Positions 34,351-42,048 are shown, counted from the first letter of the stretch. The stretch: DNA of 64,000 nucleotides from Caballeronia ptereochthonis (GCF_001545075.1 NZ_FCOB02000031.1:1-64000), one strand, 5' to 3'. Numbers and translations: made by a program. The notes: a model not told the origin generated them from the sequence alone.

Positions 34351-35000
34351 CGACAAAAGTGCTGATCGCGGACGACCACACGCTCGTGCGCGACGGGCTG
34401 CGCCATATTCTCGCCAACGCGAGCGGGTTCGAGGTTGCCGGCGAAGCGAGCGATGCGCCGAGCACGCTCGCCCTCGCACGATCGACGCAGGCGCACGTGC
34501 TGGTGCTCGATCTGTCGATGCCGGGCCGCAGCGGCCTCGAGCTCCTCAAGCAGATCAAGGAAGAAAAGCCCGCGCTGCGCATCCTCGTGCTCACCATGCA
34601 TGCGGAACAGCAATATGCCGCGCGGGCGTTCAAGGCAGGCGCGTCGGGCTATCTCACCAAGGAAAGCGCGAGCGCGGAGCTCGTTTCCGCCGTCACCAAG
34701 GTGGCGGCGGGCGGCGCATACGTGAGCCTCGCGATGGCCGAGCGCTTCGCACAGAGCCTGACCGAGCCCGCCGACGCGCTGCCGCATCAGCGCCTGTCGG
34801 ACCGCGAGTTCGAAGTCTTCCGGCGGCTTTGCGCGGGCGAATCCATCAATCAGATCGGCGAGGCGCTGTGTGTGAGCGCGAAAACCATCAGCACCTACAA
34901 GGCGCGCATTCTCGAGAAGATGCAGATGCCGCACGAAGCGGCGCTCGTGCGTTACGCGGTCAAGCACAAGCTTTTTGACGACGAGAGCGACGACGTCTGA
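34347..35000 (+). CDS. NarL/FixJ-type response regulator
   Basis: 217 residues. The receiver domain starts KVLIADDHTLVRDGLRHIL and has the phospho-acceptor Asp in LVLDLSMPGRSG near residue 54, with Lys in YLTKESA. The C-terminal LuxR-type helix-turn-helix is LSDREFEVFRRLCAGESINQ to LCVSAKTISTYKARILEKMQ. It is translationally coupled to the kinase by ATGA. It probably controls stress and respiration genes in this island together with the FNR-type regulator that follows. Confidence 0.92.
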   Translation: MTTKVLIADDHTLVRDGLRHILANASGFEVAGEASDAPSTLALARSTQAHVLVLDLSMPGRSGLELLKQIKEEKPALRILVLTMHAEQQYAARAFKAGASGYLTKESASAELVSAVTKVAAGGAYVSLAMAERFAQSLTEPADALPHQRLSDREFEVFRRLCAGESINQIGEALCVSAKTISTYKARILEKMQMPHEAALVRYAVKHKLFDDESDDV

Positions 35001-35184
35001 ACATGTCGTCTGTCAGGATTTCCCTACACGCCTTCCCAAACCCCTACCGAACTTTCCACCACCGCCGATTTAATTTTGAGATAGCGCGGCCAATAATCGA
35101 TGCATGGATTCATCCGCCGCGCATCGAGACTCCAGTCTTCTGATCTGGCTCGTACGCGAACCGAGGTTCGACAGGAGGCACAGC

Positions 35185-35973
35185 ATGGTTCCCGTAAGCG
35201 AAGGCAGATCCGTCATCCCGCAACCCGAAGCGCCGGCGCTGCGCCGCGCCTTTCAGATCGCGGATGTCTCCCGGACGGCCACGACGCGCAAGGACGCACG
35301 CTGCTCGACCTGTTCGATGCAGCGAGTCTGCATGCCGAGCGGTCTCTCGTCGGAGGAATACGAGCGGCTCGACGCGATCATCTGCGCGACCCGGACCGTG
35401 CGGCGCGGCGACACGCTCTATCGGTGCGGCGATGCGTTCCGGAGCCTGTACGCCGTACGCAGCGGCTGCTTCAAGACCGTCGTCATGCATCGCGACGGGA
35501 ACGAGCAGGTCACGGGCTTTCATCTGGCGGGCGACGCGCTCGGGCTCGACGGCGTGAGCGCGGACCACCATAGCTGCGATGCGATCGCACTCGAGGACAG
35601 CGTCGTCTGCGTCATCCCGTTCGATCTGCTCGAACTGCTGTGCCGCGAGGTCAAGACGATCCAGCACCACGTGCATCGCCTGATGAGCAGCGAGATCGTG
35701 CGCGAATCCAGGCTCATGATGCTGCTCGGTACGATGTCGGCAGAGCAACGCGTCGCTGCATTCCTGCTCAATATCTCGACGCGCATGAAGGCGCGCGGCT
35801 ATTCGCCGGCGCAGTTCGTATTGCGGATGACGCGCGAGGAGATCGGAAGTTACCTGGGCCTCAAGCTGGAAACGGTGAGCCGGATGTTCTCCAGGCTGCA
35901 GAAGGCCGGCGTGGTCGATGCGTGCGGCAAGGAAGTGCGGATTCTGGATCAGGAGGGGCTCGAGAGGGTGTGA
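35185..35973 (+). CDS. FNR-type transcriptional regulator with iron-sulfur cysteine pattern
   Basis: 262 residues of the CRP/FNR family. Near residue 40 it has ARCSTCSMQRVC, giving Cys-x2-Cys-x5-Cys, the same spacing as the cluster ligands Cys20, 23 and 29 of E. coli FNR; a further Cys occurs in HHSCDAIAL or VVCVIPF. The effector-domain barrel is visible in RGDTLYRCGDAFRSLYAVRS. The helix-turn-helix reads MTREEIGSYLGLKLETVSRM, and the recognition helix ETVSR has the Glu, Ser and Arg that contact TTGAT. Start at 35185 with AGGAGG. It is the obvious candidate to act on the FNR-type boxes of this window when oxygen is low. Confidence 0.92.
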   Translation: MVPVSEGRSVIPQPEAPALRRAFQIADVSRTATTRKDARCSTCSMQRVCMPSGLSSEEYERLDAIICATRTVRRGDTLYRCGDAFRSLYAVRSGCFKTVVMHRDGNEQVTGFHLAGDALGLDGVSADHHSCDAIALEDSVVCVIPFDLLELLCREVKTIQHHVHRLMSSEIVRESRLMMLLGTMSAEQRVAAFLLNISTRMKARGYSPAQFVLRMTREEIGSYLGLKLETVSRMFSRLQKAGVVDACGKEVRILDQEGLERV

Positions 35974-36028
35974 GCGGCGAGTCAGGGAAAGACGGCCTGT
36001 CCCTCATATCGATCCCGCCGCATCCGAC

Positions 36029-36056
36029 CCGGGCGCGCCTTTAGGGGAGCGCCCGG
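36029..36056. terminator. hairpin between convergent FNR-type regulator and DUF1488 genes
   Basis: CCGGGCGC (36029-36036) pairs with GCGCCCGG (36049-36056) around a 12 nt loop. It lies between the two convergent stop codons and could end both transcripts, although no T-tract is present. Confidence 0.5.
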
Positions 36057-36084
36057 AAACGGCTGCCGTATTCGTCGGCCGGTC

Positions 36085-36387
36085 TTACGAGGCCACGCCT
36101 TGCATGGGTGCCCCGTCGCTGAACCGGAAGTATCCGCTGCGAAGCATCACCGGTCTGCGCCCGACGCTCGTCAGCAATTGTTCCGCCGCGCCTTCTATGA
36201 CGGCGCGGCTGTCCTCGAAAGCACGCTGCAAATCCTCCTCTCGCCACGACGTCGCGCCGAAGTGATCCTCCAGCGCTTCAGCGGATACCGTGCACGGGAC
36301 ACGCTCGCCGTCCGCGAGCGCCCAGAACGTGAGCGCGGGTTCATCACTCAGATAAACGGGCGCTTGCTGCGGGAATGTGATGTTCAT
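36085..36387 (-). CDS. DUF1488 family protein
   Basis: 100 residues. The N-terminus MNITFPQQAPVYLSDEPALT and the segment VPCTVSAEALEDHFGA are typical of DUF1488, a small family often linked to stress loci, without known reaction. AAAGGAT precedes the ATG at 36387. It is divergent from the cytochrome c gene, with a single FNR-type box between them that could serve both. No signal peptide, so it is cytoplasmic. Confidence 0.8.
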   Translation of the reverse strand: MNITFPQQAPVYLSDEPALTFWALADGERVPCTVSAEALEDHFGATSWREEDLQRAFEDSRAVIEGAAEQLLTSVGRRPVMLRSGYFRFSDGAPMQGVAS

Positions 36388-36471
36388 GGTCGGGTATCCT
36401 TTGTGCGCCATGATGCGTGGAACATGCGCGAACGGCGTATCCGCGCCCGGTGGGTCGAGGTACATAGCTTC

Positions 36472-36540
36472 AGTTTTCGCGTGTAAAGCAATACGCGCGT
36501 TGATGCAGATCAACAGCCCCGCGAACCGGACCCGCATGAT
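36472..36540. promoter_or_regulatory. FNR-type promoter between DUF1488 and cytochrome c genes
   Basis: TTGATGCAGATCAA at 36500-36513. On the plus strand CATGAT (36535-36540) is centred exactly 31 bases from its centre and would drive the cytochrome gene. On the minus strand AAAACT (36472-36477) lies 32 bases away and could drive the DUF1488 gene, so one box may serve two divergent promoters. Confidence 0.65.
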
Positions 36541-36568
36541 CACGGTGTGCCCGTTCCGCTTGTCCATC

Positions 36569-36955
36569 ATGCTCACTCGCCTTCCCCACGGCTGCCGCAC
36601 ACGATCGGAAGTTGTCCAGCTTCGCGCCCGTCACGTCGCGCTGGTGGCGCTTCTCGGCGCCCTCCTGTTCTGCGCCTCGCGCGCGCTCGCCCAATCCGAG
36701 CCGGGTGCGCTCATCGATCAGCAGCATTGCATGTTCTGCCACACCAACGATGCGCCTTTCCTCGCGCCGTCGTTCCAGCAGATCGCCAACCGTTATCGCG
36801 ATGTCCCGCATGCCCAGGTCATGCTGGAGCACAAGCTGCGCGAAGGCGGGCGGCCACATTGGGGCGACATGGCGATGCCATCGCCCGCGGAACGAGGCGG
36901 CCCTCTCTCGCCTGAAGATGCCCATACGCTCGTCGAATGGGTGTTGCGTCACTGA
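36569..36955 (+). CDS. small periplasmic c-type cytochrome
   Basis: 128 residues. A signal peptide with core HVALVALLGALLFCASRALA and cleavage after ALAQ precedes a class I cytochrome c: haem motif CMFCHT and distal Met in GDMAMPSPAERG; it ends naturally with LVEWVLRH. It carries electrons in the periplasm, probably to a terminal oxidase or reductase at low oxygen. A damaged paralogue lies at 19642. The start ATG at 36569 is the one that fits the predicted transcript; the ribosome site is weak. Confidence 0.82.
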   Translation: MLTRLPHGCRTRSEVVQLRARHVALVALLGALLFCASRALAQSEPGALIDQQHCMFCHTNDAPFLAPSFQQIANRYRDVPHAQVMLEHKLREGGRPHWGDMAMPSPAERGGPLSPEDAHTLVEWVLRH

Positions 36956-36977
36956 CACCTTCCCGAAGGAGATGACC

Positions 36978-37454
36978 ATGCGCATCACCATCAAGCTCGA
37001 TGGTTTCGATCACGCCGCCGCATTGGCGTATGCGGTGCTATGGCTGGACAAGGAACGCGGCCGCTGGTCGCGCGAAGCCCACGATGGCTTCGAACTTCCG
37101 CCGTGGGGCACGTGGCGGTCCGCGCCCGACGGAACGCTGCTGCTCGACCCCGACACGCTACAGGCTGTGCTCATGCTTCACGGCCTGAGGCTGAACGCAC
37201 CGGCCGGCATCGCGGGCGCGACCGGCACGGATGACCCATCGGCATGCGCGCCATCGGAATCGCAGAAAGGCCGCGCCAACTACTTTGGATGCGGCGCGGA
37301 CGGCGAGTCTCGCGCGCCGGATGCGGGACACTGGCATGTCCAGTGCATCGATCGCGAAAGCACCGTAGCCGAGCACGAGGTTTTCTCCGACGAGCCGGAT
37401 GCCGTCAGCGGGCAAAGCGCCCACGCCCACGATGCCGGCTCGCTCGCAATGTGA
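36978..37454 (+). CDS. hypothetical protein following the cytochrome c gene
   Basis: 158 residues, not recognised. It begins MRITIKLDGFDHAAALAYAV and has a clear ordered part to about residue 80 (WGTWRSAPDGTLLLDPDTLQ), then a polar, Gly/Ser/Asp-rich tail. I choose the ATG at 36978 because AAGGAG is six bases upstream; the ATG at 36972 touches the Shine-Dalgarno. It lies 22 bp after the cytochrome gene on the same strand. A 25-codon fragment of a paralogue is found at 16985. No signal peptide. Confidence 0.6.
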   Translation: MRITIKLDGFDHAAALAYAVLWLDKERGRWSREAHDGFELPPWGTWRSAPDGTLLLDPDTLQAVLMLHGLRLNAPAGIAGATGTDDPSACAPSESQKGRANYFGCGADGESRAPDAGHWHVQCIDRESTVAEHEVFSDEPDAVSGQSAHAHDAGSLAM

Positions 37455-37471
37455 GACGTGCTTTCTGCAGC

Positions 37472-37780
37472 TCACGCCGAAGCAATGCACCTTTGCCGAA
37501 GAAGGCGCACGGCATTCTCGAACGCCTGATGGATCGCCACTGCCACATCCGGATTCGAGCTTCTCTCGACAGGAATGAGATTGAACTCACGCGTCACCAG
37601 ATCGAGCCGGGCATCGTAGAGCCGGGCCCCTGACTGGTCGCGATACGCCTCGATCGTCAGATGGCAGTTGACGATGTCCTTCGCGACGCGTTCGAGCCGC
37701 ACGAGCTCGACGCCGGCTTCGCGCTCGACGTCATTGGAGCCGGCAAAGCCCTGACAGGCAATCTGCATTCCGAGGCCCAT
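37472..37780 (-). CDS. HPF/RaiA-like ribosome-associated protein
   Basis: 102 residues. The middle, LERVAKDIVNCHLTIEAYRD, then YDARLDLVTREFNLIPVE and the terminal VAVAIHQAFENAVRLLRQ, follow the beta-alpha-beta pattern of the sigma-54 modulation/ribosome hibernation family. These proteins sit in the 30S decoding centre and silence ribosomes during energy stress. The start at 37780 follows GGGGAGAG. The protein is a little shorter than usual after the final helix. A nearby FNR-type promoter suggests that ribosome hibernation is tied to low oxygen here. The assignment rests on pattern only. Confidence 0.65.
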   Translation of the reverse strand: MGLGMQIACQGFAGSNDVEREAGVELVRLERVAKDIVNCHLTIEAYRDQSGARLYDARLDLVTREFNLIPVERSSNPDVAVAIHQAFENAVRLLRQRCIASA

Positions 37781-37861
37781 GATCTTTCTCTCCCCATCCT
37801 TTCTCGTTGCCAGCATGCCCTGTGGACCTGGCGTTCGCCACCCGCATCGTGACGTCGATCC

Positions 37862-37902
37862 ATACTCCGCCATCGGCACGTCACTGGATTGACTCACATC
37901 AA
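37862..37902 (-). promoter_or_regulatory. FNR-type promoter of the HPF/RaiA-like gene
   Basis: TTGACTCACATCAA at 37889-37902, with GAGTAT (minus strand, 37862-37867) centred exactly 31 bases away. The leader is about 74 bases. Confidence 0.65.
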
Positions 37903-37913
37903 ACAGCGCACGA

Positions 37914-38384
37914 TCACGCCGCATCGTCCGTCGGACCTCGTGCCGGGGCCCCGACGAAGCCACGAAAGTTCATCTCGATGCTGCGTATCCGACTGGCGCA
38001 TTGCGCATATCGCCAGCCCGGACCGCCGTCCATTCCATACATGCCCCGGCACATGCCCTTGAGGCTTATCCGCGCGCGCTCGCCGCCGTTTCCCGTTGGC
38101 GTGCGTGTGGCCCACAGATAGACGACGCCGGCTTCGAGCGGACGGCCGGTTTCGATTTCAGCCGCATCCTCACGGCGTATGCGCGTTGCGGAGTAGCGCG
38201 CGACGTACTGCCGGGTGCGCTCCCAGAGCCGCGAGCATTCCTCAGGACCAAAGCAATCGATCGAGGCGAATTCTCGCGCCTGCACAAGCGCCGGCTCGGT
38301 CTGTCTGAATTCATTCCAGCGAGCGCCGGATGAGCATGCCGCGAGTCCGAGCAGCGATACTGCGCACAGCGCCGGCTTCCTCAT
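37914..38384 (-). CDS. small lipoprotein of unknown function
   Basis: 156 residues. The N-terminus MRKPALCAVSLLGLAACSSG is a lipoprotein signal with lipobox LAAC (Cys17), and the next residues Ser-Ser favour the outer membrane. The mature part contains four further Cys (CFGPEEC, MCRGMYG and YAQC), perhaps two disulfides, and a WATRTPTGNGGER turn. I do not recognise the family. GGAGCG precedes the ATG. It ends 12 bp before the FNR-type box of the HPF-like gene. Confidence 0.75.
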   Translation of the reverse strand: MRKPALCAVSLLGLAACSSGARWNEFRQTEPALVQAREFASIDCFGPEECSRLWERTRQYVARYSATRIRREDAAEIETGRPLEAGVVYLWATRTPTGNGGERARISLKGMCRGMYGMDGGPGWRYAQCASRIRSIEMNFRGFVGAPARGPTDDAA

Positions 38385-38609
38385 CTTGCGCTCCGTTCCG
38401 ATGGGCTTCGTCGATGAAGCGACGATACTGTTGCGTCGCCCTTCGACGATTGATCTGGCTCAGCAGACCGCGGCGCGGGTACGAAACGGAGTTGCGATCG
38501 TGAATGTTCTTCGCGACCGGTTGATTTCCCTCGAGCGTTGGCGCCACCGGTGCGCATGGAGTCGATCCGACGCTTCTGGACCCCGCGTTTGCGACAAGCC
38601 GGAAACTTC

Positions 38610-39677
38610 GACACGTGCTGCACGAATCAGAAGGGCGACGTCGTCCTGCCCGGTGATGCGACGGTCATCGCGCCTGCGCACGCTGTGACATGGACGGCTG
38701 CCCCGAACCGGATATCTACGTGCGCCAGCACGACCGCTATGCCCGTTTCGTGCGCGAAGCGCAGGAACGTTCGCCGATGCGCACGGCCATCGTTCACCCG
38801 TGCTCGCCGGAATCGCTCACCGCCGCCATCGAGGCGCGCGATGAAGGCCTCATCGACCCTTTGCTGGTCGGACCGATCTGCAGGATTCATGCTGCCGCGG
38901 AAACAGCGCATCTCGACTTGTCCGGGATTTCGATCGAAGCGGTCGAACATAGCCACGCGGCGGCGGCCCGCGCCGCGCAGCTGGGTGACGAGCGAGGTGG
39001 CCGCGCTGATGAAAGGCAGCCAGCACACCGATGAACCGCTGTGGGCTGTGGGCTGCGGGCCGTGGTCGCAAGAGGCTCCGGCCTGAGAACGGACCGCCGC
39101 ATGAGCCACGTCTATGGGATGGACGTGCCCACGTATGCGAAGCCGCTCATCGTCACCGATGCGGCCGTGAACATCGCGCCCACGCTCGAGCACAAGCGCG
39201 ACATCTGCCAGAATGCCGTCGACCTGCTGCATCTGCTCGGCAACGAACGTCCGAGCGTCGCGGTGCTGGCCGCCGTCGAGACCGTCAACCCGAGGATGTC
39301 CGCCACGATCGACGCCGCGGCGCTCACGGCGATGGCCGCGCGCGGGCAGATCAGCGGCGCGACGGTCGACGCGCCGCTCGCCTTCGATAACGCTGTCAGC
39401 GCCGCGGCCGCGTCGGCGAAGGGCATCGTTTCTCCCGCCGCCGGGGACGCCGACGTCCTTCTGATGCCGGACCTCGAAGCAGGCAATAGGCTGGCCAAAC
39501 AGATGATGGACTTCGGAGCCGCGGACGCCGCGGGCCTCGTGCTCGGTGCGCGCATTCCGATCGTCATCACCAGTCGCGGACAGATTGCGGGTGCGGCTCG
39601 CGTCGGTCGCGCTCGCCAAGCTGGTCGCCGAGCGCACATCGCACAAAGCCGGCTCACGGAACGCCGACGAGTCATGA
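38610..39677 (+). pseudogene. MaoC-phosphate acetyl/butyryltransferase fusion, multiply frameshifted and 5' deleted
   Basis: Pieces of one protein lie in successive frames: the end of a MaoC hydratase domain (TNQKGDVVLPGDATVIAPAH), then EPDIYVRQHDRYARFVREAQ and AAIEARDEGLIDPLLVGP, then VAALMKGSQHTDE, then SHVYGMDVPTYAKPLIVTDA through VETVNPRMSATIDAAALTAM to VLGARIPIVITSR, and last RLASVALAKLVAERTSHKAG to the stop. Changes of frame fall near 38700, 38985, 39080 and 39588. About 125 N-terminal residues are missing. The intact enzyme would interconvert acyl-CoA and acyl phosphate for acetate fermentation. No acetate kinase gene is in the window. Confidence 0.85.
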
Positions 39678-39707
39678 TGCCCCGGCGGTGCCGCAACCCC
39701 GTCTCGT

Positions 39708-40148
39708 TCAAGCCTGAGGAAGCGAGCGGATCAGAAGCACAGGACATGTCGAATGCCGCAGGAACGCTTCTGCAACGCTGCCGAGCACCAGCCGCCGAAA
39801 TCCGGCCCGGCCGTGCGTACCCATCACCACGAGATCGGCCGGCAATTGCGCCGCGCAGCGCTGGAGGCAACGCGCGACCGAATCGGTGGTGCTTTGCGTT
39901 TCCAGCAATTGTGTCTCGCATTCCGTGCCGGCCGCGCGCAAACGCGTCTGTGCATCGTCGAGCATGCGGCGCGCATCGCCGAAAACTTCCGAGCGATAGC
40001 GCACCGGGTACGATGCGAGCGCCGCCGCGTCCGCAACGAAGACCATGCGCACCCGCGCCCCCGAACACTTCGCGATATGACCCGCTTCGTCCAGTGCGCG
40101 CTGCGACGATTCGCTCCCATCGAGCGCGACCATGATATTCCGGTACAT
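39708..40148 (-). CDS. single-domain universal stress protein
   Basis: 146 residues, one UspA domain from MYRNIMVALDGSESSQRALD to the motif MGTHGRAGFRRLVLGSVAEA and the end strand CPVLLIR. ATP binding is expected. AAGGAG lies before the ATG. It follows the flavodoxin gene (27 bp) and the alcohol dehydrogenase gene on the minus strand, so it is probably the third gene of the FNR-controlled operon that begins at 41862-41902. Confidence 0.92.
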   Translation of the reverse strand: MYRNIMVALDGSESSQRALDEAGHIAKCSGARVRMVFVADAAALASYPVRYRSEVFGDARRMLDDAQTRLRAAGTECETQLLETQSTTDSVARCLQRCAAQLPADLVVMGTHGRAGFRRLVLGSVAEAFLRHSTCPVLLIRSLPQA

Positions 40149-40175
40149 GATGGCTCCTTTTGCGCGTGGGCTCGC

Positions 40176-40682
40176 TCAGGCTACCCATTCGAGGCTATCG
40201 ATACGCGCGAGCCTGTGCTCGACCCGATCCACGAAGATGTCGATGGCGCGCCGCTCGTCGTCCGCGCGAGGCGTGCCTGTGATCGCGCAACGCGCAACGG
40301 GTTGCTTGCCGGCGAGCTTCGTCATGTCCGCGAAGGCCGTGGCGGCGCCTCGCGCGTGCTGCGTGCAGAAGAAGGCCACATGCGGCAGCCTGCGCCGGTT
40401 GGCCGCGAGCCATGCGCGCACCGGCGCGCTGACCGTGCCGGCCCATACAGGCGTGCCGATGACGACGACGTCGTAACGCGCCACATCATGCTCCGGCGGA
40501 TCGATACGCACGCTTCGTCCGCAGATGGCATCGGCAAGCGAGCGCACATATCCCTGCATGCCCGAGCGATCCGCCGGCTCGGTGATCGCCTCGAAATCGG
40601 CGGACAGACGCCCGGCGAGCGTCGCGCCCAGGGCGCGCGTCCGGCCGCTGCGTGAAAAGCAAACGACGAGCACTTTCGACAC
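40176..40682 (-). CDS. flavodoxin-like protein
   Basis: 168 residues. The FMN phosphate loop CFSRSGRTRALG is at the N-terminus, and GTPVWAGTVSAPVRAWL forms the second flavin-contact loop. The start is a GTG at 40682 (VSKVLVVCFSR) with GGAG seven bases upstream; the longer frame to 40808 encodes unlikely Arg-rich sequence. It lies between the alcohol dehydrogenase and a universal stress protein gene. It may be an electron carrier or a WrbA/NQO-like quinone reductase subunit. Confidence 0.82.
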   Translation of the reverse strand: MSKVLVVCFSRSGRTRALGATLAGRLSADFEAITEPADRSGMQGYVRSLADAICGRSVRIDPPEHDVARYDVVVIGTPVWAGTVSAPVRAWLAANRRRLPHVAFFCTQHARGAATAFADMTKLAGKQPVARCAITGTPRADDERRAIDIFVDRVEHRLARIDSLEWVA

Positions 40683-40776
40683 GTGCGTTCTCCGCAAGCC
40701 GCGTGACTGGCGAGCGGCAGTGGCGGCGCGGCTCCGCAACTGCCCGCCTTCTGTCGCGCATGCCGCCGCGAGCGAT

Positions 40777-41817
40777 TCATGAGACCTCGATGAGGACCTT
40801 GAGCGCATTGGTGTCGGCCGCGTTGCTGAAGGTCGCGTACGCTTCGAGCACGTGGTCCAACGTGAAGTGGTGCGTGATGAGCCGCTGCGGATCCAGGCGG
40901 CCCGAGCGCACGGTCTTGAGCAGCATGGGCGTGCTGACCGTATCGACGAGCCGCGTGGTGATCGTGATGTTGCGGTCCCACAGCGTTTCGAGATGCAGAT
41001 CGGCCTTCACGCCATGCACGCCGACGTTCGCGATGGTCCCGCCTGCCGCGATGATCGACTCGCACAGTTCGAAGGTCGAAGGCACGCCGACCGCCTCGAC
41101 CGCGCAATCCACGCCCGCGCCATCCGTCAGGCGCAGGACCTCGGCAACAGGTTCCGTTTGCACAATGTCGACGCATGCGCTCGCGCCGAAGGTGCGCGCC
41201 ACTTCGAGACGATGCTTGTCGCGATCGATCATGATGATCTGCGCCGGCGCATAGAACTGCGCGGTGAGCAAGGCCGCAAGCCCGATCGGCCCCGCGCCGA
41301 CTATCGCGACCGTGCTGCCGGGCTGCACACGGCCGTTGAGCACGCCGCATTCGAAGCCCGTCGGAAGAATGTCCGACAGCATGACGAGCGCCTCTTCCGC
41401 AACGCCGGGCGGAATCGGGTAAAGGCTCGTGTCGGCATGCGGAATGCGGACATACTCGGCCTGCGTGCCGTCGATCCTGTTGCCGAGTATCCAGCCGCCC
41501 GTCGCGCAATGCGAGTACATGCCGCGCCGGCATGCGTCACATTTGCCGCAAGAGGAGATGCACGAGATCAGCACGCGATCGCCCGGCTTGAACGCGGCAA
41601 CGGCCACGCCTACCTGCTCCACGATGCCGACGCCCTCGTGCCCGAGCACGCGGCCGGGCTCGCAGCTCGGCACGTCGCCCTTGAGGATGTGCAGATCGGT
41701 GCCGCAGATCGTCGTTCGCGTCACGCGCACGACTGCGTCCGTGGCGGCCACGAGCGTCGGAACGGGGCGCTCGTCGAGCGACTTCTGTCCCGGGCCGTGG
41801 TAGACGAGTGCTTTCAT
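40777..41817 (-). CDS. zinc-dependent alcohol dehydrogenase (MDR family)
   Basis: 346 residues. Catalytic zinc ligands lie in TICGTDLHILKGD and GHEGVG, the structural zinc site in SCGKCDACRRGMYSHC, and the NAD motif in GAGPIGLAALL. GGWILG and LSDILPTGFECGV are typical of the AdhT/alpha group close to threonine/secondary-alcohol dehydrogenases. The start at 41817 follows AGGGAG. It likely reoxidises NADH by reducing an aldehyde or ketone at low oxygen, and heads an operon with flavodoxin and a universal stress protein. Unlike the nitroreductase, PhaB and Pta genes it is intact. Confidence 0.9.
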   Translation of the reverse strand: MKALVYHGPGQKSLDERPVPTLVAATDAVVRVTRTTICGTDLHILKGDVPSCEPGRVLGHEGVGIVEQVGVAVAAFKPGDRVLISCISSCGKCDACRRGMYSHCATGGWILGNRIDGTQAEYVRIPHADTSLYPIPPGVAEEALVMLSDILPTGFECGVLNGRVQPGSTVAIVGAGPIGLAALLTAQFYAPAQIIMIDRDKHRLEVARTFGASACVDIVQTEPVAEVLRLTDGAGVDCAVEAVGVPSTFELCESIIAAGGTIANVGVHGVKADLHLETLWDRNITITTRLVDTVSTPMLLKTVRSGRLDPQRLITHHFTLDHVLEAYATFSNAADTNALKVLIEVS

Positions 41818-41861
41818 CTTCGAACTCCCTTGTGTGCGCATGACGTCGAGTCAACGCGGCC

Positions 41862-41902
41862 ACTGTATGCCCGGGAAGGCTTTGGCGATTGACCTGAGTC
41901 AA
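41862..41902 (-). promoter_or_regulatory. FNR-type promoter of the alcohol dehydrogenase operon
   Basis: TTGACCTGAGTCAA at 41889-41902; on the minus strand TACAGT (41862-41867) is centred exactly 31 bases from its centre. The leader is about 37 bases. Confidence 0.75.
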
Positions 41903-41936
41903 TCGAAACGGATGGCTCTGACGAAGCGCCGTGCCG

Positions 41937-41978
41937 TTGACCTGAGTCAACCGGATCCGTATGGCGCATCCCTACACT
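41937..41978 (+). promoter_or_regulatory. FNR-type promoter of the double universal stress operon
   Basis: The same 14-mer, TTGACCTGAGTCAA, at 41937-41950, with TACACT (41973-41978) centred 32 bases away. The predicted start near 41985 gives a 64 base leader. The box is 48 bp from that of the divergent alcohol dehydrogenase operon. Confidence 0.7.
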
Positions 41979-42048
41979 CGTTGCCTGTCAGGACCCGTCG
42001 GACGTTCGAGTTCACATACCCGCAGGTTTCGATTCAAGGAGTGACGTG

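Noticed and set aside
38385-38609. Possible continuation of the MaoC domain or a small gene before the Pta remnant
   Set aside because: None of the three plus-strand frames gives MaoC-like sequence before about 38610; I see no gene or clear promoter here.
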